DNA of 64,000 bases from Triplophysa rosa (taxonomy: Eukaryota; Chordata; Actinopteri; Cypriniformes; Nemacheilidae), in contig NC_079898.1 of the NCBI RefSeq assembly GCF_024868665.1, positions 25,618,685-25,682,684 of the forward strand. Reading direction: 5' to 3'. The translations under genes and the position numbers were made by a program. Shown piece by piece: positions 41,388 through 52,845 of the stretch; position 1 is the stretch's first letter, and every line of letters begins with the position of its first letter. The notes beneath the pieces were generated by a model. The model made no database searches and was not told where the DNA came from. It saw nothing but the letters and a program-made list of their open reading frames with translations.

Positions 41388-43008
41388 ATGGCTGGTAAAA
41401 GAGTGCTTCCAGACGATGATTTACATTGCCGTCAACAGATGAGCCCTGTAAGAGGTAGACATGAGCATTTGTCTATAACTGCACAGTTACAAGACATTAT
41501 CGATCATCAGATCGCTGTTTTGGGGCCTGACTATCTAAATTTTGACAGGGTTTTACAAGATCTGTCGTCTCAGAGGCTGAAATAGATGAATCATCACCCC
41601 CTAACATCTGTGAATGGATAGAAGAAATTATTCAGATGCAAAATCAGTATTTTGAAACACAAGCTAACTTGTTACAAACCGGTAATGGTGAAATGAATAA
41701 TTCTCCAGATCCATCGACAGATACCCCTATGGGTTTAAGTCAGAATGATGTAGACACACTTGTGCGTGATGGTGGAACAGTTGGTGATTACACTATCGTC
41801 CCAAGACCCTATTTTAATGATTTAGAGATTCACAGAAATATGAATTTGAGTAATGATCAGGTGATGGCCGATGACAACTTGCAATTGCATGTGTCCATAG
41901 CTAGAAGTAGGAACGGTGGTATTCGTAGGAAACTAACAGATATATCCCATAATGAGGTGATTAAGAGAAAAATAATGTATTTATTCTCCCCCAGCAACAT
42001 GACAAATAATTGTGTTTTGCAATTTGTTTAGCACATTTTCTAGATCCATTGGCAGAGCATCATGATTTAGAAAGCAGGGCTATGGATATACAGACGGCTG
42101 CAGGTCTCACATCTCAAGATTGTGTAGGATTTAATCATGTTTCAAGGTTTGAGAGGGGATTAGATGTGAAGATTGTGGTGTATCGCAGGTCAAGTGGCGG
42201 TAAATTAGAGTTGTATAAAACCCATGACGAACCACATGCCGCATGCTGGGCATTATCATATGATAAAATGTGTGGAAGCATTTGTTGGATCACCGTATGT
42301 TTGTTACTACTGTTACAAGGGTTATACAAACAGACAGGGTCATGATTGTAAATTTGTTTGTTCTTTATGCAATGTCGACCAGTGCTTCAAACAGGTTAAA
42401 ATGACGATACACTGTCCAGACTGTTTGCGATACTGTAAATCAGTATATTGTTTCAATGCCCATAAAAAGGCCTCTGATAATGGATCTGGTAGATCACCTT
42501 GTGATACCACAAAATACTGCAAAAAATGCTGTAGGCGTTACCATATAGCTGCAGAAAAACCCAAGAAGCATAAATGTCCTGCAGAACGTTGCTTCCATTG
42601 TCGCGGGGATATAGGGCATGGTGGTACACATGAATGCTTCATACAGCCTACTCTGCTCAAAGAGATTAACGGCAAATACATAATTTATGACTTTGAAACA
42701 CGTTGTGATGATGGTAAGCATGTTGCTAATTATGTATGTGCTATGACTTTTAAGGGTAAGGCATTTGAGAGGGGTGGTGAAGACTGTATCGAACAGTTCA
42801 TCCGCAAGTTTAGACGGCCAAAATATCAAAACCATACATTTGTGGCCCACAATGGTGCCGGTTTTGATAATTTCTTAATCCTGGAATATTTCTGCAGTCA
42901 GGGACTCATACTCGATATAATCATGCAGGGTTGTAGATTGACGTTCATGTATGACAAGGTTTTCAGCCAGCGTTTGTTGAAGATTTTATTGACCAAAATA
43001 TAAAGGAA
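41388..43008 (+). pseudogene. Polinton/adintovirus-like family B DNA polymerase, N-terminal part, broken
   Basis: Four open segments (41388-41585, 41636-42031, 42010-42345, 42224-43003) form one decayed reading unit interrupted by a frame change with stop near 41583 and further shifts near 42010-42030 and 42240-42300. The third and fourth segments carry a cysteine/histidine-rich region ('PYVCYYCYKGY', 'CKKCCRRYH', 'CFHCRGDIG'). They then show exonuclease motifs of protein-primed polymerases: 'YDFET' (Exo I) and 'FVAHNGAGFDNFLILEY' (Exo II). The frame degenerates after about 42960, and the polymerase motifs are absent. This is an old endogenous copy. Polinton versus adintovirus origin cannot be decided without capsid genes, none of which are seen. 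Confidence 0.75.
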
Positions 43009-43158
43009 TCATGTACACTTTACATTACTATTATAAATCTATCTCTACATAAGATCTGGTCTTTGTTAGCCCATCTCTAGTCGTAAATACCAGAGTCTTT
43101 GTTAGTAACCCCCCCTCACCAGCTAGGAATGCTGAGATCAGACATCTGTTAAAGGTAT

Positions 43159-43727
43159 TGTTGTGGAAAAATTTCAGTCTTGTAGTTCAAAAAATCTCTC
43201 AGACTAAGAAGGTCCGGATGTTGAGGAGTTAACTTTATTTGCTGGAGCCAAACAAATTGAGATGTTCAAAGTCATCTAAAAACCAAGTGTTTTCAGTCTA
43301 CAGTTATAGTAAAACTTCTGAAAGGTGGTCCTTTCTAAAACCAATCAGGTATTTTCCCGTTATCTCTTATTTTTATTAACCAATTGTTAATTGTCTGCCA
43401 CCAATAAGTCCCAGGTAACAAGGTACGTATCTAATGGTGGTACGCTGGTTATTACATCATTTTTAAAATAATTTGCATACAATGGTTACTACACGAGACC
43501 ACCAAACAAGCCATGGTCTCCATACGAGACGGCGTGGCGTATGTGCGTAATCATGGTTACCTTTAAACAGTGGAAAATCCCCAGGTTTTAGAGAGAACAT
43601 AACAGGCTTCAAACTCTAGGCCTCTAAAAACACCACTGGATTTTACCTTGTTACATTGTGCTCAAATGTGCTTAAAACATGCTTAAAGTGACATTAAGTG
43701 CATTTATATGAACAATCATTGGTTACA
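43159..43727 (-). mobile_element. Solo LTR-like element
   Basis: The 569-bp block begins TGTTGTGG and ends GGTTACA, flanked by ggtat and ggtac (four identical bases). On the minus strand an AATAAA at about 43231 is followed by 70-odd bases to the end, as in an LTR. No coding sequence lies next to it in matching orientation, which suggests a solo LTR inserted in the decayed polymerase region. The family was not determined. Confidence 0.5.
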
Positions 43728-43979
43728 GGTACAGATTGTGTCATTAAATCATCAATTCTCCTTCAAATAATCAAATTATCATCATAAACCTACTTATATG
43801 TAATTATTCTTATTGAATATGATCCCAGATCAACCCATCTATGTACTAATGTTCCTATGAATACTTCTCAATACTTTTTAGGTATTTTATCAAGTGCATT
43901 TATAACTGTGGTGAATAACAGTGCTCAATACATGTAAAATATATCTATATGTGCTCAGAAATTACACAATATATATATA

Positions 43980-45200
43980 CACTCACCTAAAGGATTATTA
44001 GGAACACCTGTTCAATTTCTCATTAATGCAATTATCTAATCAACCAATCACATGGCAGTTGCTTCAATGCATTTAGGGGTGTGGTCCTGGTCAAGACAAT
44101 CTCCTGAACTCCAAACTGAATGTCAGAATGGGAAAGAAAGGTGATTTAAGCAATTTTGAGCGTGGCATGGTTGTTGGTGCCAGACGGGCCGGTCTGAGTA
44201 TTTCACAATCTGCTCAGTTACTGGGATTTTCACGCACAACCATTTCTAGGGTTTACAAAGAATGGTGTGAAAAGGGAAAAACATCCAGTATGCGGCAGTC
44301 CTGTGGGCGAAAATGCCTTGTTGATGCTAGAGGTCAGAGGAGAATGGGCCGACTGATTCAAGCTGATAGAAGAGCAACTTTGACTGAAATAACCACTCGT
44401 TACAACCGAGGTATGCAGCAAAGCATTTGTGAAGCCACAACACGCACAACCTTGAGGCAGATGGGCTACAACAGCAGAAGACCCCACCGGGTACCACTCA
44501 TCTCCACTACAAATAGGAAAAAGAGGCTACAATTTGCACGAGCTCACCAAAATTGGACAGTTGAAGACTGGAAAAATGTTGCCTGGTCTGATGAGTCTCG
44601 ATTTCTGTTGAGACATTCAAATGGTAGAGTCAGAATTTGGCGTAAACAGAATGAGAACATGGATCCATCATGCCTTGTTACCACTGTGCAGGCTGGTGGT
44701 GGTGGTGTAATGGTGTGGGGGATGTTTTATTGGCACACTTTAGGCCCCTTAGTGCCAATTGGGCATCGTTTAAATGCCACGGCCTACCTGAGCATTGTTT
44801 CTGACCATGTCCATCCCTTTATGACCACCATGTACCCATCCTCTAATGGCTACTTCCAGCAGGATAATGCACCATGTCACAAAGCTCGAATCATTTCAAA
44901 TTGGTTTCTTGAACATGACAATGAGTTCACTGTACTAGAATGGCCCCCACAGTCACCAGATCTCAACCCGATAGAACATCTTTGGGATGTGGTGGAACGG
45001 GAGCTTCGTGCCCTGGATGTGCATCCCACAAATCTCCATCAACTGCAAGATGCTATCCTATCAATATGGGCCAACATTTCTAAAGAATGCTTTCAGCACC
45101 TTGTTGAATCAATGCCACGTAGAATTAAGGCAGTTCTGAAGGCGAAAGGGGGTCAAACACCGTATTAGTATGGTGTTCCTAATAATCCTTTAGGTGAGTG
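43980..45200 (+). mobile_element. Complete Tc1-like transposon with perfect inverted ends
   Basis: The first 28 bases (from 'cactcacctaaaggattatt') are matched exactly by the complement of the last 28, and TA dinucleotides flank both sides (43978-43979, 45201-45202). The length is 1,221 bp, with an intact transposase at 44128-45168. It lies between a solo LTR region and the broken end of the BEL/Pao element. Confidence 0.92.
44128..45168 (+). CDS. Tc1-family transposase, 346 residues, intact
   Basis: The full usual length of a Tc1 transposase. The N-terminal half has paired helix-turn-helix regions ('GLSISQSAQLLGFSRTTIS' and a second, 'RATLTEITTRYN'). The catalytic DD34E triad is present: Asp in 'AWSDESRF', Asp in 'YFQQDNAPCHKAR' and Glu in 'SPDLNPIEHLWD'. 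The protein ends 'SMPRRIKAVLKAKGG'. No stops or frameshifts. Together with the perfect inverted repeats this is a candidate for a functional or very recently active element. Confidence 0.93.
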   Translation: MGKKGDLSNFERGMVVGARRAGLSISQSAQLLGFSRTTISRVYKEWCEKGKTSSMRQSCGRKCLVDARGQRRMGRLIQADRRATLTEITTRYNRGMQQSICEATTRTTLRQMGYNSRRPHRVPLISTTNRKKRLQFARAHQNWTVEDWKNVAWSDESRFLLRHSNGRVRIWRKQNENMDPSCLVTTVQAGGGGVMVWGMFYWHTLGPLVPIGHRLNATAYLSIVSDHVHPFMTTMYPSSNGYFQQDNAPCHKARIISNWFLEHDNEFTVLEWPPQSPDLNPIEHLWDVVERELRALDVHPTNLHQLQDAILSIWANISKECFQHLVESMPRRIKAVLKAKGGQTPY

Positions 45201-45228
45201 TATATATGTGTATAAATTACACAATACT

Positions 45229-47318
45229 AGCTACATCAGGAGTAGGGATCTCATCTCTGTTATTTGGAATGTCATTACATTCTATAAGACTTGGTAATGG
45301 GATGCGGACAGTTCCATCCAGAGATTCCACTTCATAGCCACTGGCCCTTCTTCCAACTGACTCCTTTACTCCAGTGCATGTTCTTAATATGTAAGGAGCA
45401 CTTGGACTTTGGTCACTGAACACTTCAAAGAACTGTGAACGAACCAGCGACCTGTTGCTTTGTTCATCCAGAATTGCATATAGTTTCACAGCTTTGTCTC
45501 TGCGGCCAGCTGGAAATACTTTTACGAGGCATATTTTAGAGCAAGATCGGTCTGTCTGATCTTCCCCACAGACTTCCGTGCATTTGCTGGTGACTTGAGA
45601 TTGAGGTGAGATTTCCTCTCCCTCCCCGCCATACTCAGTAACAGGTTCTGCCTCTATCCAGGGTGCAGGCCCAGGGTGGAGTGCCGTGTGGTGTCTTTCG
45701 CTTTTACATTCAGAACATTGACTTTTAGTCTTACAGTTCTTTGCAATATGTGATGTTGAAGCACAGCATTTAAAGCACACGTTATTCTCTCTTAAAAATG
45801 CCTTGCGAGCGTCAATGGGCTTTTCCCGAAAAGCACGGCATTTATTCAGAGGATGCGGTTTTCTATGAATGGGACACTGCTTATCGCAGTCATCAGATTT
45901 TTTGCAAGCTCGCCAGCATCATCAGGAACTGGAGATACTGCTGTTTTGTGCACAGAGATTTCTCGTTGTTTACTAGGCTTCCAAGTTGTCTTCTCCATTT
46001 TGGGAGTCAATTCTATGTGAGAGACAAATTTGAAGCTTGGATCATTTCCAATGCTTGCCTCCAGGCCAATAAAGTCTACGAAGTAGGCAAAGGGAGGATA
46101 AGGAACATGTTTTTGTCGCTTGTAGGCTGCACCAACTGATGCCCACTTCTCTTGCAAACGAAACGGTAGCTTCTGTACTATTGGATTGACACCTCTTGCA
46201 GTGTCTAAGAAAGCAAGGCCTGGCAAGTCTCCTTCGGCCTTTGCAGAATGAAGCTCCATTAACAGATCGCTCTTTTTTGTCAGTTTGGAATAATCTCGGT
46301 TGGCTATTTTAGGAATGTCGTCAATACGTTTGAACAGGGCATCTTCTACTACTTCCGTTGAGCCATATGTTTGATCAAGTCTGCCCCATGCCATAGCTAG
46401 TCCTGCTTGTGGATGGTTGATGTGTATTGCCCTTATCTGCTCGACATGCTCTGCTGACTCCTTGCCAAGCCACTTCAGCAATATATCCATTTCTTCACTT
46501 GCAGTCAGGTTTAAATCAGTAGTTGCAGTCTGAAAAGAACGTTTCCAGGCTCTGTAATTCTGAGGTTTATCATTAAACTGCATTAAGCCTGTTGCCACAA
46601 GCTCACGACGAGCAAGATATCTTACAAAGTCATTTATGTTTGAACTGCAATTATTTGAATCTGGGGATATGGGGCAGGGCAGAGGAGTGGGGCGACCGTT
46701 GCTATTTTTTGGTCTGAAATGTTGCAACGGAGTCATATCGATGTTCTCAAACCCAGCTTCGCATGACTTTCGAACATACTCATTTTCATAGGTGCATGGC
46801 TGTTGTGAGGTAGTATCGGGTGGTTGGAAAGCAACACCGGTTTGTCGTGAAAGGAAAGGTTTGGCTTCAGGTTTGAGATGTGAAGTCGAAATGCTGTAAC
46901 TTGGGCTCGGTTCTGGTTTTGCAGGGACATCACACAGCGGCAGTTCTGTCTCTCGTACTTTGGTTTGATCAATAACATACTGTTCAGTGCATTGTGTGGT
47001 TTCCAAGGGAGCCGAATTCAAACCTAATCTGCAACTGTGTTTTTCTGCATTCTCATCAATAGCAGCTTCGAGCGCTTCTGCGACTGCTGCAGCTGCAGCT
47101 GCCTCTTTCTTATGCTGTAGCATTTCCATAGATGCCTCCACTCTGGCTTTTTGTAGCTTTAGATTAACTTCCTCTTCTACGAAGGTAAGACGTGCTTTTG
47201 CTGCTTCTGCTCTCGCTCTTGCTTTAGCTGCTGCTGACCCAGTTGATGATGTACTGGAACGTACTGAAGAGCATGAAGCACGAGAGCGCGTCTTTAATGA
47301 AGATGTATCTGTTGCCAT
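45229..47318 (-). pseudogene. BEL/Pao retrotransposon gag and protease (pol missing)
   Basis: Gag: open frame from the Met at 47318 (an upstream in-frame Met lies at 47348) to 45846. It has an Ala/Glu/Lys-rich coiled coil with Ser-rich start, then 'FNDKPQNYRAWKRSF' and 'LLKWLGKESAEHVEQI', characteristic of BEL gag. A second frame (stop-free from about 45897, to 45229) carries a CCHC knuckle, 'CFKCCASTSHIAKNC', and an aspartyl protease with 'AILDEQSNRSLV' followed by the usual 'IPLPSLIECNDIP...IPTPDVA'. Reverse transcriptase, RNase H and integrase are absent: the frame breaks within 30 bases of the Tc1 insertion at 45200, and none is found on its other side. The two frames are offset by -1 at a slippery heptamer (45903-45897). 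Confidence 0.85.
45897..45903 (-). promoter_or_regulatory. Possible -1 frameshift site A AAA AAT
   Basis: The minus-strand heptamer A AAA AAT is in the correct phase (gag codons AAA AAT), and a -1 shift here enters exactly the frame of the zinc knuckle and protease. It could also be a simple one-base loss in a run of six A. No pseudoknot analysis was possible. Confidence 0.4.
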
Positions 47319-47487
47319 GTCACAGCCTAATAGTGTATCTCTCCACACACTGATAATCTTTTGTCCAGTAGTTCACTGGCCGTATTAGACACTTCTTTAA
47401 TGTTATCTTCCAGCTTGCATTGCGTTATCTTGCCTTAAAAGACGTGGTTTCACTGTGCTGTCCTCATTATATGTTTTGTATATAATT

Positions 47488-48101
47488 TGACAGTCAGGTA
47501 AACTCTTCTATAACATCAAGACTCTGAAGACAGTTGGCTCTTTGTCCACAGGTTTATTGACGTTGCAATAGAAAGGTGAAACTGAAACATACATGGGCAT
47601 ACTCAGCACTATGTACAGATATATCAACTCGAATATATTAAATTAAATCCCTATGTTTTTACTGTATCAGTATTTTAATAGACATGTCTAAATGTAATAT
47701 ATTGCATCATATTTTACCTGTAGTCAATCACTTATTTATATGTAATATGAACTTTCAAAGTCTAGGAACAGTACAACCATCAGCATATAATATTACTCTA
47801 GCACAATAGTACTGAAGATAGTAAATAACAGACTTCTAACAATAAACTTCACAAAATGTAACAATGTCACTAAATAATGATGTGCAATCTAATTGTAGAT
47901 GTTGCTAAAAACAAACAATACATACCCACGATGCTACAAAGGGCATAAGATGTATGCAGATGTCACAGGATTAGCTCAGATACAATAAACATACTGCTCT
48001 CTGTGCCATGCTTGACTACTTCCTGATTAACGGTCACATGACATGACTCCTTACTGAAACCTAGGATTCTTAAAGGGGCCATGGCCAAAAAAACCCCTAC
48101 A
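47488..48101 (-). mobile_element. Candidate 5' LTR of the BEL/Pao element
   Basis: On the minus strand the block starts TGTAGGGG and ends CTGTCA, with AATAAACCTGTGGAC near its end. It lies 140-180 bases upstream of gag, where a 5' LTR is expected. The second LTR is absent, so identity and boundaries rest on TG...CA ends and position only. Confidence 0.4.
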
Positions 48102-48129
48102 AAAGATCACTTAAAGAAATAAGACTAAC

Positions 48130-49560
48130 ATATTATGTGATAATGGAACACACAGACTGATATATTTCAAATGTTTATTTCTTTTAATTTTGATTATTAT
48201 AACTGACAACTAATGAAAACCCCAAATTCAGTATCTCAGAAAATTAGAATATTGTGAAAAGGTTCAATATTGAAGACACCTGGTGCCTTTAAATGGTCTC
48301 TCAGTCTAGTTCTGTAGGCTACACAATCATGGGCAAGACTGCTGACTTGACAGTTGTCCAAAAGACGACCATTGACACCTTGCACAAGGAGGGCAAGACA
48401 CAAAAGGTCATTGCAAAAGAGGCTGGCTGTTCACAGAGCTCTGTGTCCAAGCACATTAATAGAGAGGCGAAGGGAAGGAAAAGATGTGGTAGAAAAAAGT
48501 GTACAAGCAATAGGGATAACCGCACCCTGGAGAGGATTGTGAAACAAAACCCATTCAAAAATGTGGGGGAGATTCACAAAGAGTGGACTGCAGCTGGAGT
48601 CAGTGCTTCAAGAACCACTACGCACAGACGTATGCAAGACATGGGTTTCAGCTGTCGCATTCCTTGTGTCAAGCCACTCTTGAACAACAGACAGCATCAG
48701 AAGCGTCTCGCCTAGGCTAAAGAAAAAAAAGGACTGGACTGCTGCTGAGTGGTCCAAAGTTATGTTCTCTGATGAAGGTAAATTTAGCATTTCCTTTGGA
48801 AATCAGGGTCGCAGAGTCTGGAGGAAGAGAGGAGAGGCACAGAATCCACGTTGCTTAAGGTCCAGTGTAAAGTTTCCACAGTCAGTGATGGTTTGGGGTG
48901 CCATGTCATCTGCTGGTGTTGGTCCACTGTGTTTTCTGAGGTCCAAGGTCAACGCAGCCGTATACCAGGAAGTTTTAGAGCACTTCATGCTTCCTGCTGC
49001 TGACCAACTTTATGAAGATGCAGATTTCATTTTCCAACAGGACTTGGCACCTGCACACAGTGCCAAAGCTACCAGTACCTGGTTTAAGGACCATGGTATC
49101 CCTGTTCTTAATTGGCCAGCAAACTCGCCTGACCTTAACCCCATAGAAAATCTATGGGGTATTGTGAAAAGGAAGATGCGATATGCCAGACCCAACAATG
49201 CAGAAGAGCTGAAGGCCACTATCAGAGCAACCTGGGCTCTCATAACACCTGAGCAGTGCCACAGACTGATCCACTCCATGCCACGCCGCATTGCTGCAGT
49301 AATTCAGGCAAAAGGAGCCCCAACTAAGTATTGACTGCTGTACATGCTCATACTTTTCATGTTCATACTTTTCAGTTGGCCAAGATTTCTAAAAATCGTC
49401 TCTTTGTTTTGGTCTTAAGTAATATTCTAATTTTCTGAGATACTGAATTTGGGATTTTCATTAGTTGTCAGTTATAATCATCAAGTTTCACTTTTTGAAT
49501 GGAATTAGTGAAATAAATCAACTTTTTGATGATATTCTAATTATATGACCAGCACCTGTA
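48130..49560 (+). mobile_element. Tc1-like transposon, inactivated, long inverted repeats
   Basis: The inner inverted repeat pairs 'cagtatctcagaaaattaga' (left) with its complement near 49425-49445. The right arm continues to 'gaccagcacctgta' at 49560. The left arm is shorter: about 100 bases expected outside 48140 are missing. It is a different Tc1 family from that at 43980. Confidence 0.8.
48329..49334 (+). pseudogene. Tc1-family transposase with nonsense and frameshift
   Basis: Segment 48329-48715 encodes the helix-turn-helix half ('MGKTADLTVVQK', 'AGCSQSSVSKHI'). It ends at a TAG where Trp is usual, directly followed by a one-base frame change in an A-rich run (about 48720-48728). Segment 48762-49334 encodes the catalytic half with 'FSDEGKF', 'FQQDLAPAHSAK' and 'SPDLNPIENLWG' and the normal C-terminus 'AKGAPTKY'. 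Both lesions are confined to about 20 bases, and the rest is well preserved, so inactivation is fairly recent. Confidence 0.9.
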
Positions 49561-50165
49561 CTTATATTAAAATTAAGCTAGTTTTACAGGAAATAATAGT
49601 GCCATAAATGTTACGATGATGCAAAAATCAAAATGTATGTTATGCTTTTGTAACATCATTGTATGGAAATGGTGTTCTGTTATCTTGGAAATTAAAATGT
49701 TTTTTTTCTGTATTCTGTATATTGTATTGTGAAGATATAGCATTCTGTGCATTGTGTTTTTCACTATCCACTTATTTATTCATACAGAAAACAGTAAACA
49801 TACTATATTGTAGAGAAAAATACAAACTTGGATGGAAAGTGATGGCAAAAAAACTAACTATAAATAGATCATCAACAAAAGCAAAATATTAAAAACATTT
49901 CATTTTTATATTTATGAGAAGATTTTTTTGCATTTTCAAGTGACACATAGGGACCAAAGAATTTATAGCAACACTTATATCCAGTAACGTTATGTTAAGA
50001 CCTGATGCTGCAATGCACACAACGGAACGACTTTTCAGGTAAAAGCCATTGTTGAATTGATTTTCCTTTTTTAAATTTGCTAACCTGTTGTATTACAAAA
50101 ATATAACAACCAACTTAACCCCCACACATTTGCTCTGTAGCGAGTAGCCTCTCTTCAAATGCCAC
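49561..50165. other. AT-rich non-coding stretch
   Basis: No gene or element is recognised. The open frame at 49659-49892 is AT-driven and has no domain. Confidence 0.4.
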
Positions 50166-50167
50166 AT

Positions 50168-50649
50168 CACTAGTGATGGGAAGTTCGGATCATTTTACTG
50201 ACTCGGACCTTTGAGTCTTGTTCAGCAAAATGAACGACTCTTTTTTCGAGTCATATTGTTCATTTCGTTCATTTTAGCAAAATATAATTAAAATGTTACA
50301 TGCTATTTTCCTAACACATCTACTACTTATGCAAACGTTGATCACATTACAAACAATACAAAACTATAATGCTATAAGAAACAGAAAAGATGAATTCATT
50401 GTTTACCTGGGTCTTTAGTCTATGATTAGCTCACCACACCTCTTATCTGACAAGTCCTCGGGTTTGACTCGTTCGTTCACGACGTGACAGCTTCGTAAGC
50501 TAAACCAATGCAGTCAGAGCCAGAATGCGCATGCGCGACTGGACGAATCACTCCCCGAGACGACTCGTTGTTCCCGAGTCACATTAAAGATTCATTCAAA
50601 ATGAACGAAGCGTTCAAGAACGACCAATCAATCACTACACATCACTACT
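50168..50649. mobile_element. Non-autonomous DNA element with TAGTGATG ends
   Basis: The left end 'ctagtgatgggaagttcgga' and the right end '...cactacacatcactact' form a short inverted repeat (TAGTGATG). Inside, 'gttcattt' and 'gactcg' motifs are repeated in both orientations (near 50200-50275 and 50460-50620). Such repeats are common in fish hAT-derived families; the target duplication was not found. Confidence 0.4.
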
Positions 50650-51767
50650 TGTAGCACTCGAATTGGGACAGCTGTCGACTCCTGCAGAAAAAATATATGT
50701 AAGTACTTCTCATCATAGTCGCTAATGACTATTAATTGTTAGTATCCTTTTTAAATGCATATTAACAAAGATATTGGGCACGAAAGTCCGAATAAGAAAA
50801 CAACTTTACCGAGGTAAAGGAAATTTGCCTGCTGTCATGGTAAAGTGGTTTCAGCTGTTGTGTTGGTCAGCTGGCATGTGGGTTTGTTCTAAGGTTTTAT
50901 TTTTTTCTCTGTTATTCTGTTACACTTGCTTTCTTTTTATCCATGTTTATTTGTGTGCAATCATCTCTGTTCCTTTCGGTCCCCCTTATATGCTGCTGGG
51001 TAGGCTGTGTGTATTGGTGGGGACATGTCAGAAACCTGATTATATCTATAAAAATTTTCACCCGGGTCTTGAATGAGCAATACGATGACGCCACGTGGTG
51101 CGTTGAAATTAACCAGCTGGAACGTTAAGGGGTTGAACTCCCCGGTGAAGCGAAATAAGGGCGTTTTCACACCTATGTATCGATTGCTTTGTTCCGAAAC
51201 CGGGGGTTAAATCGCTATAATATTGAAATTTATTTTAGTTCGGTTCGCATTCACAAGGCAATATTTCCAAACGGACCAAACTTTGTTGATAAAAGTCACG
51301 TGCGAGTAAGGTCCGTGTACTTGGCGGCCAACGGATTTTCCTTTTGAAATTAGAACATCAAAATCGGGAATCCAGCTGTTTTCCGGTTTTTGCGTTGATT
51401 ATGAAAACGAAAAATGAACAAATGACCCGTTGTCCGTTTTTTTCCAAATGTGTTTATAAGTGGAAATCGGGAATTAAAATACACGTGTGAAAATCTTATG
51501 TCTCCAGCAGTTTGTATGTAGTGACCCGGAAGCAGAAGCTAGTATGATTAACCGTTCTGTTGATGTCTTTGGAACATGTCGTTGCACGAATATGCAGGTT
51601 TTATTGCAGAAAAAAGAAAAGGTTACAACACGAACACAAAGGCCACCCCGTTTTAAAGCTTGAGTGATGCAGTAGTCATTCCCTTACGAAAATTAAACAT
51701 GTTTTTTTTGTGGTACAAGTGTAGTAACCATGGTTTTTTGGTGCATTGATTAGGCTACTTGGGGCAA
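50650..51767. other. Non-coding, with possible MITE near 51158-51500
   Basis: The string 'gggcgttttcacacctatg' at 51160 resembles the start of common fish MITEs that begin GGGCG(C/T)TTTCACACCT, and a weak inverse is near 51485. No gene is seen. Confidence 0.35.
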
Positions 51768-52045
51768 AACGTCTTGGTTACGGATATAACCTCGGTTCCC
51801 TGATGGAGGGAACGAGACATTGTGTCGAACCGACAGAATGGGGTTTGTCTTGAGAACCTATCATCTTCTGAGTATTTAGAAAAGGCCAATGAAAATTGGC
51901 GAATGAAATTTGCATGCCGGACACCTCCCCGGATGTCTGGGTATAAGAGGGAAGCCGGCGTGCTCATTCATTCACATTTGGTCTGAGAAGCCTTAAGCAT
52001 CCTCCCCCGACCGCTGGGGTGGGCGGCCAGTGTTGTGGCATGAGG

Positions 52046-52153
52046 GACACAACGTCTCGTTCCCTCCATCAGGGAACCGAGGTTACATCCGTAACCAAGA
52101 CGTTCCCTTTCTGTCGGTCTCTCGACGTTGTGTCGAATCGACAGAATGGGGTT
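52046..52153. repeat. DIRS internal complementary region
   Basis: The left half ('ctcgttccctccatcaggga' to 'gtaaccaagac') is the complement of 51770-51820. The right half ('ttccctttctgtcggtctct' onward) is the complement of the right terminus. In DIRS replication this region templates the joining of the two ends into a circle. Confidence 0.85.
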
Positions 52154-52845
52154 CCTATGTAAGACGCCACAACACTGAGCCGCGTCACAATCTCTAGCGG
52201 AGCGACGTTGACTGGCCTGCGACCTTCGTCTTCAGACGAAGACGCTAACTCGAAATTATGACCATCCAGTGGAGAGGAAGGGGGACCCAGAGTTTTACCA
52301 CAAAGTTGGGAAGCCCCTGCCACCGGCCATCACGGGCGGAGGCCTAGTACTGTAAATGGCGAGAAGCCGCCCGGCACCGTAAGGGCCACTGGGTAAGCAT
52401 TATATAAAAACGCTGCAGAGACCACTACCTACCGTAGGGAGGAATTAGTGGAGACACCACATGGTCTCACCATCAGGGGAGAACTCATGGGAAAATGTGT
52501 GGACTGCAGGAGTTAACCGCAAGGTGGGAGTCCACCTAGGGAGGTCATGGGTTGCCGAGGTGGGAACCATTCATGAGGATACATCAGGCGGAACAGCCCA
52601 CGGAGCGGGGGTTACCACGTCTGGAGCACTAGGTCCGGTAAGAGCTATGTGGGAGATAACTCAACTGTTCCCCGGCCTAAGGGGGCAAGGCTGCTCTGCC
52701 CAGCCTGCCCCGAGGAAGGTGCTAGTAATGGATAAAATGCCTGTACTTTACCCAGTGGGGAAAAGAGGGGAGGCGTAATAGCCGCTGATCCCCCTAAGGA
52801 AGGGGGAAGGGCTTTCGCAGGCGTACGCCCTACCGGCTGCCGGTC

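Noticed and set aside
46987..47388. Ala/Ser-rich plus-strand open frame
   Set aside because: It is the antisense of the Ala/Glu/Lys-rich coiled coil of BEL/Pao gag and has no features of its own.
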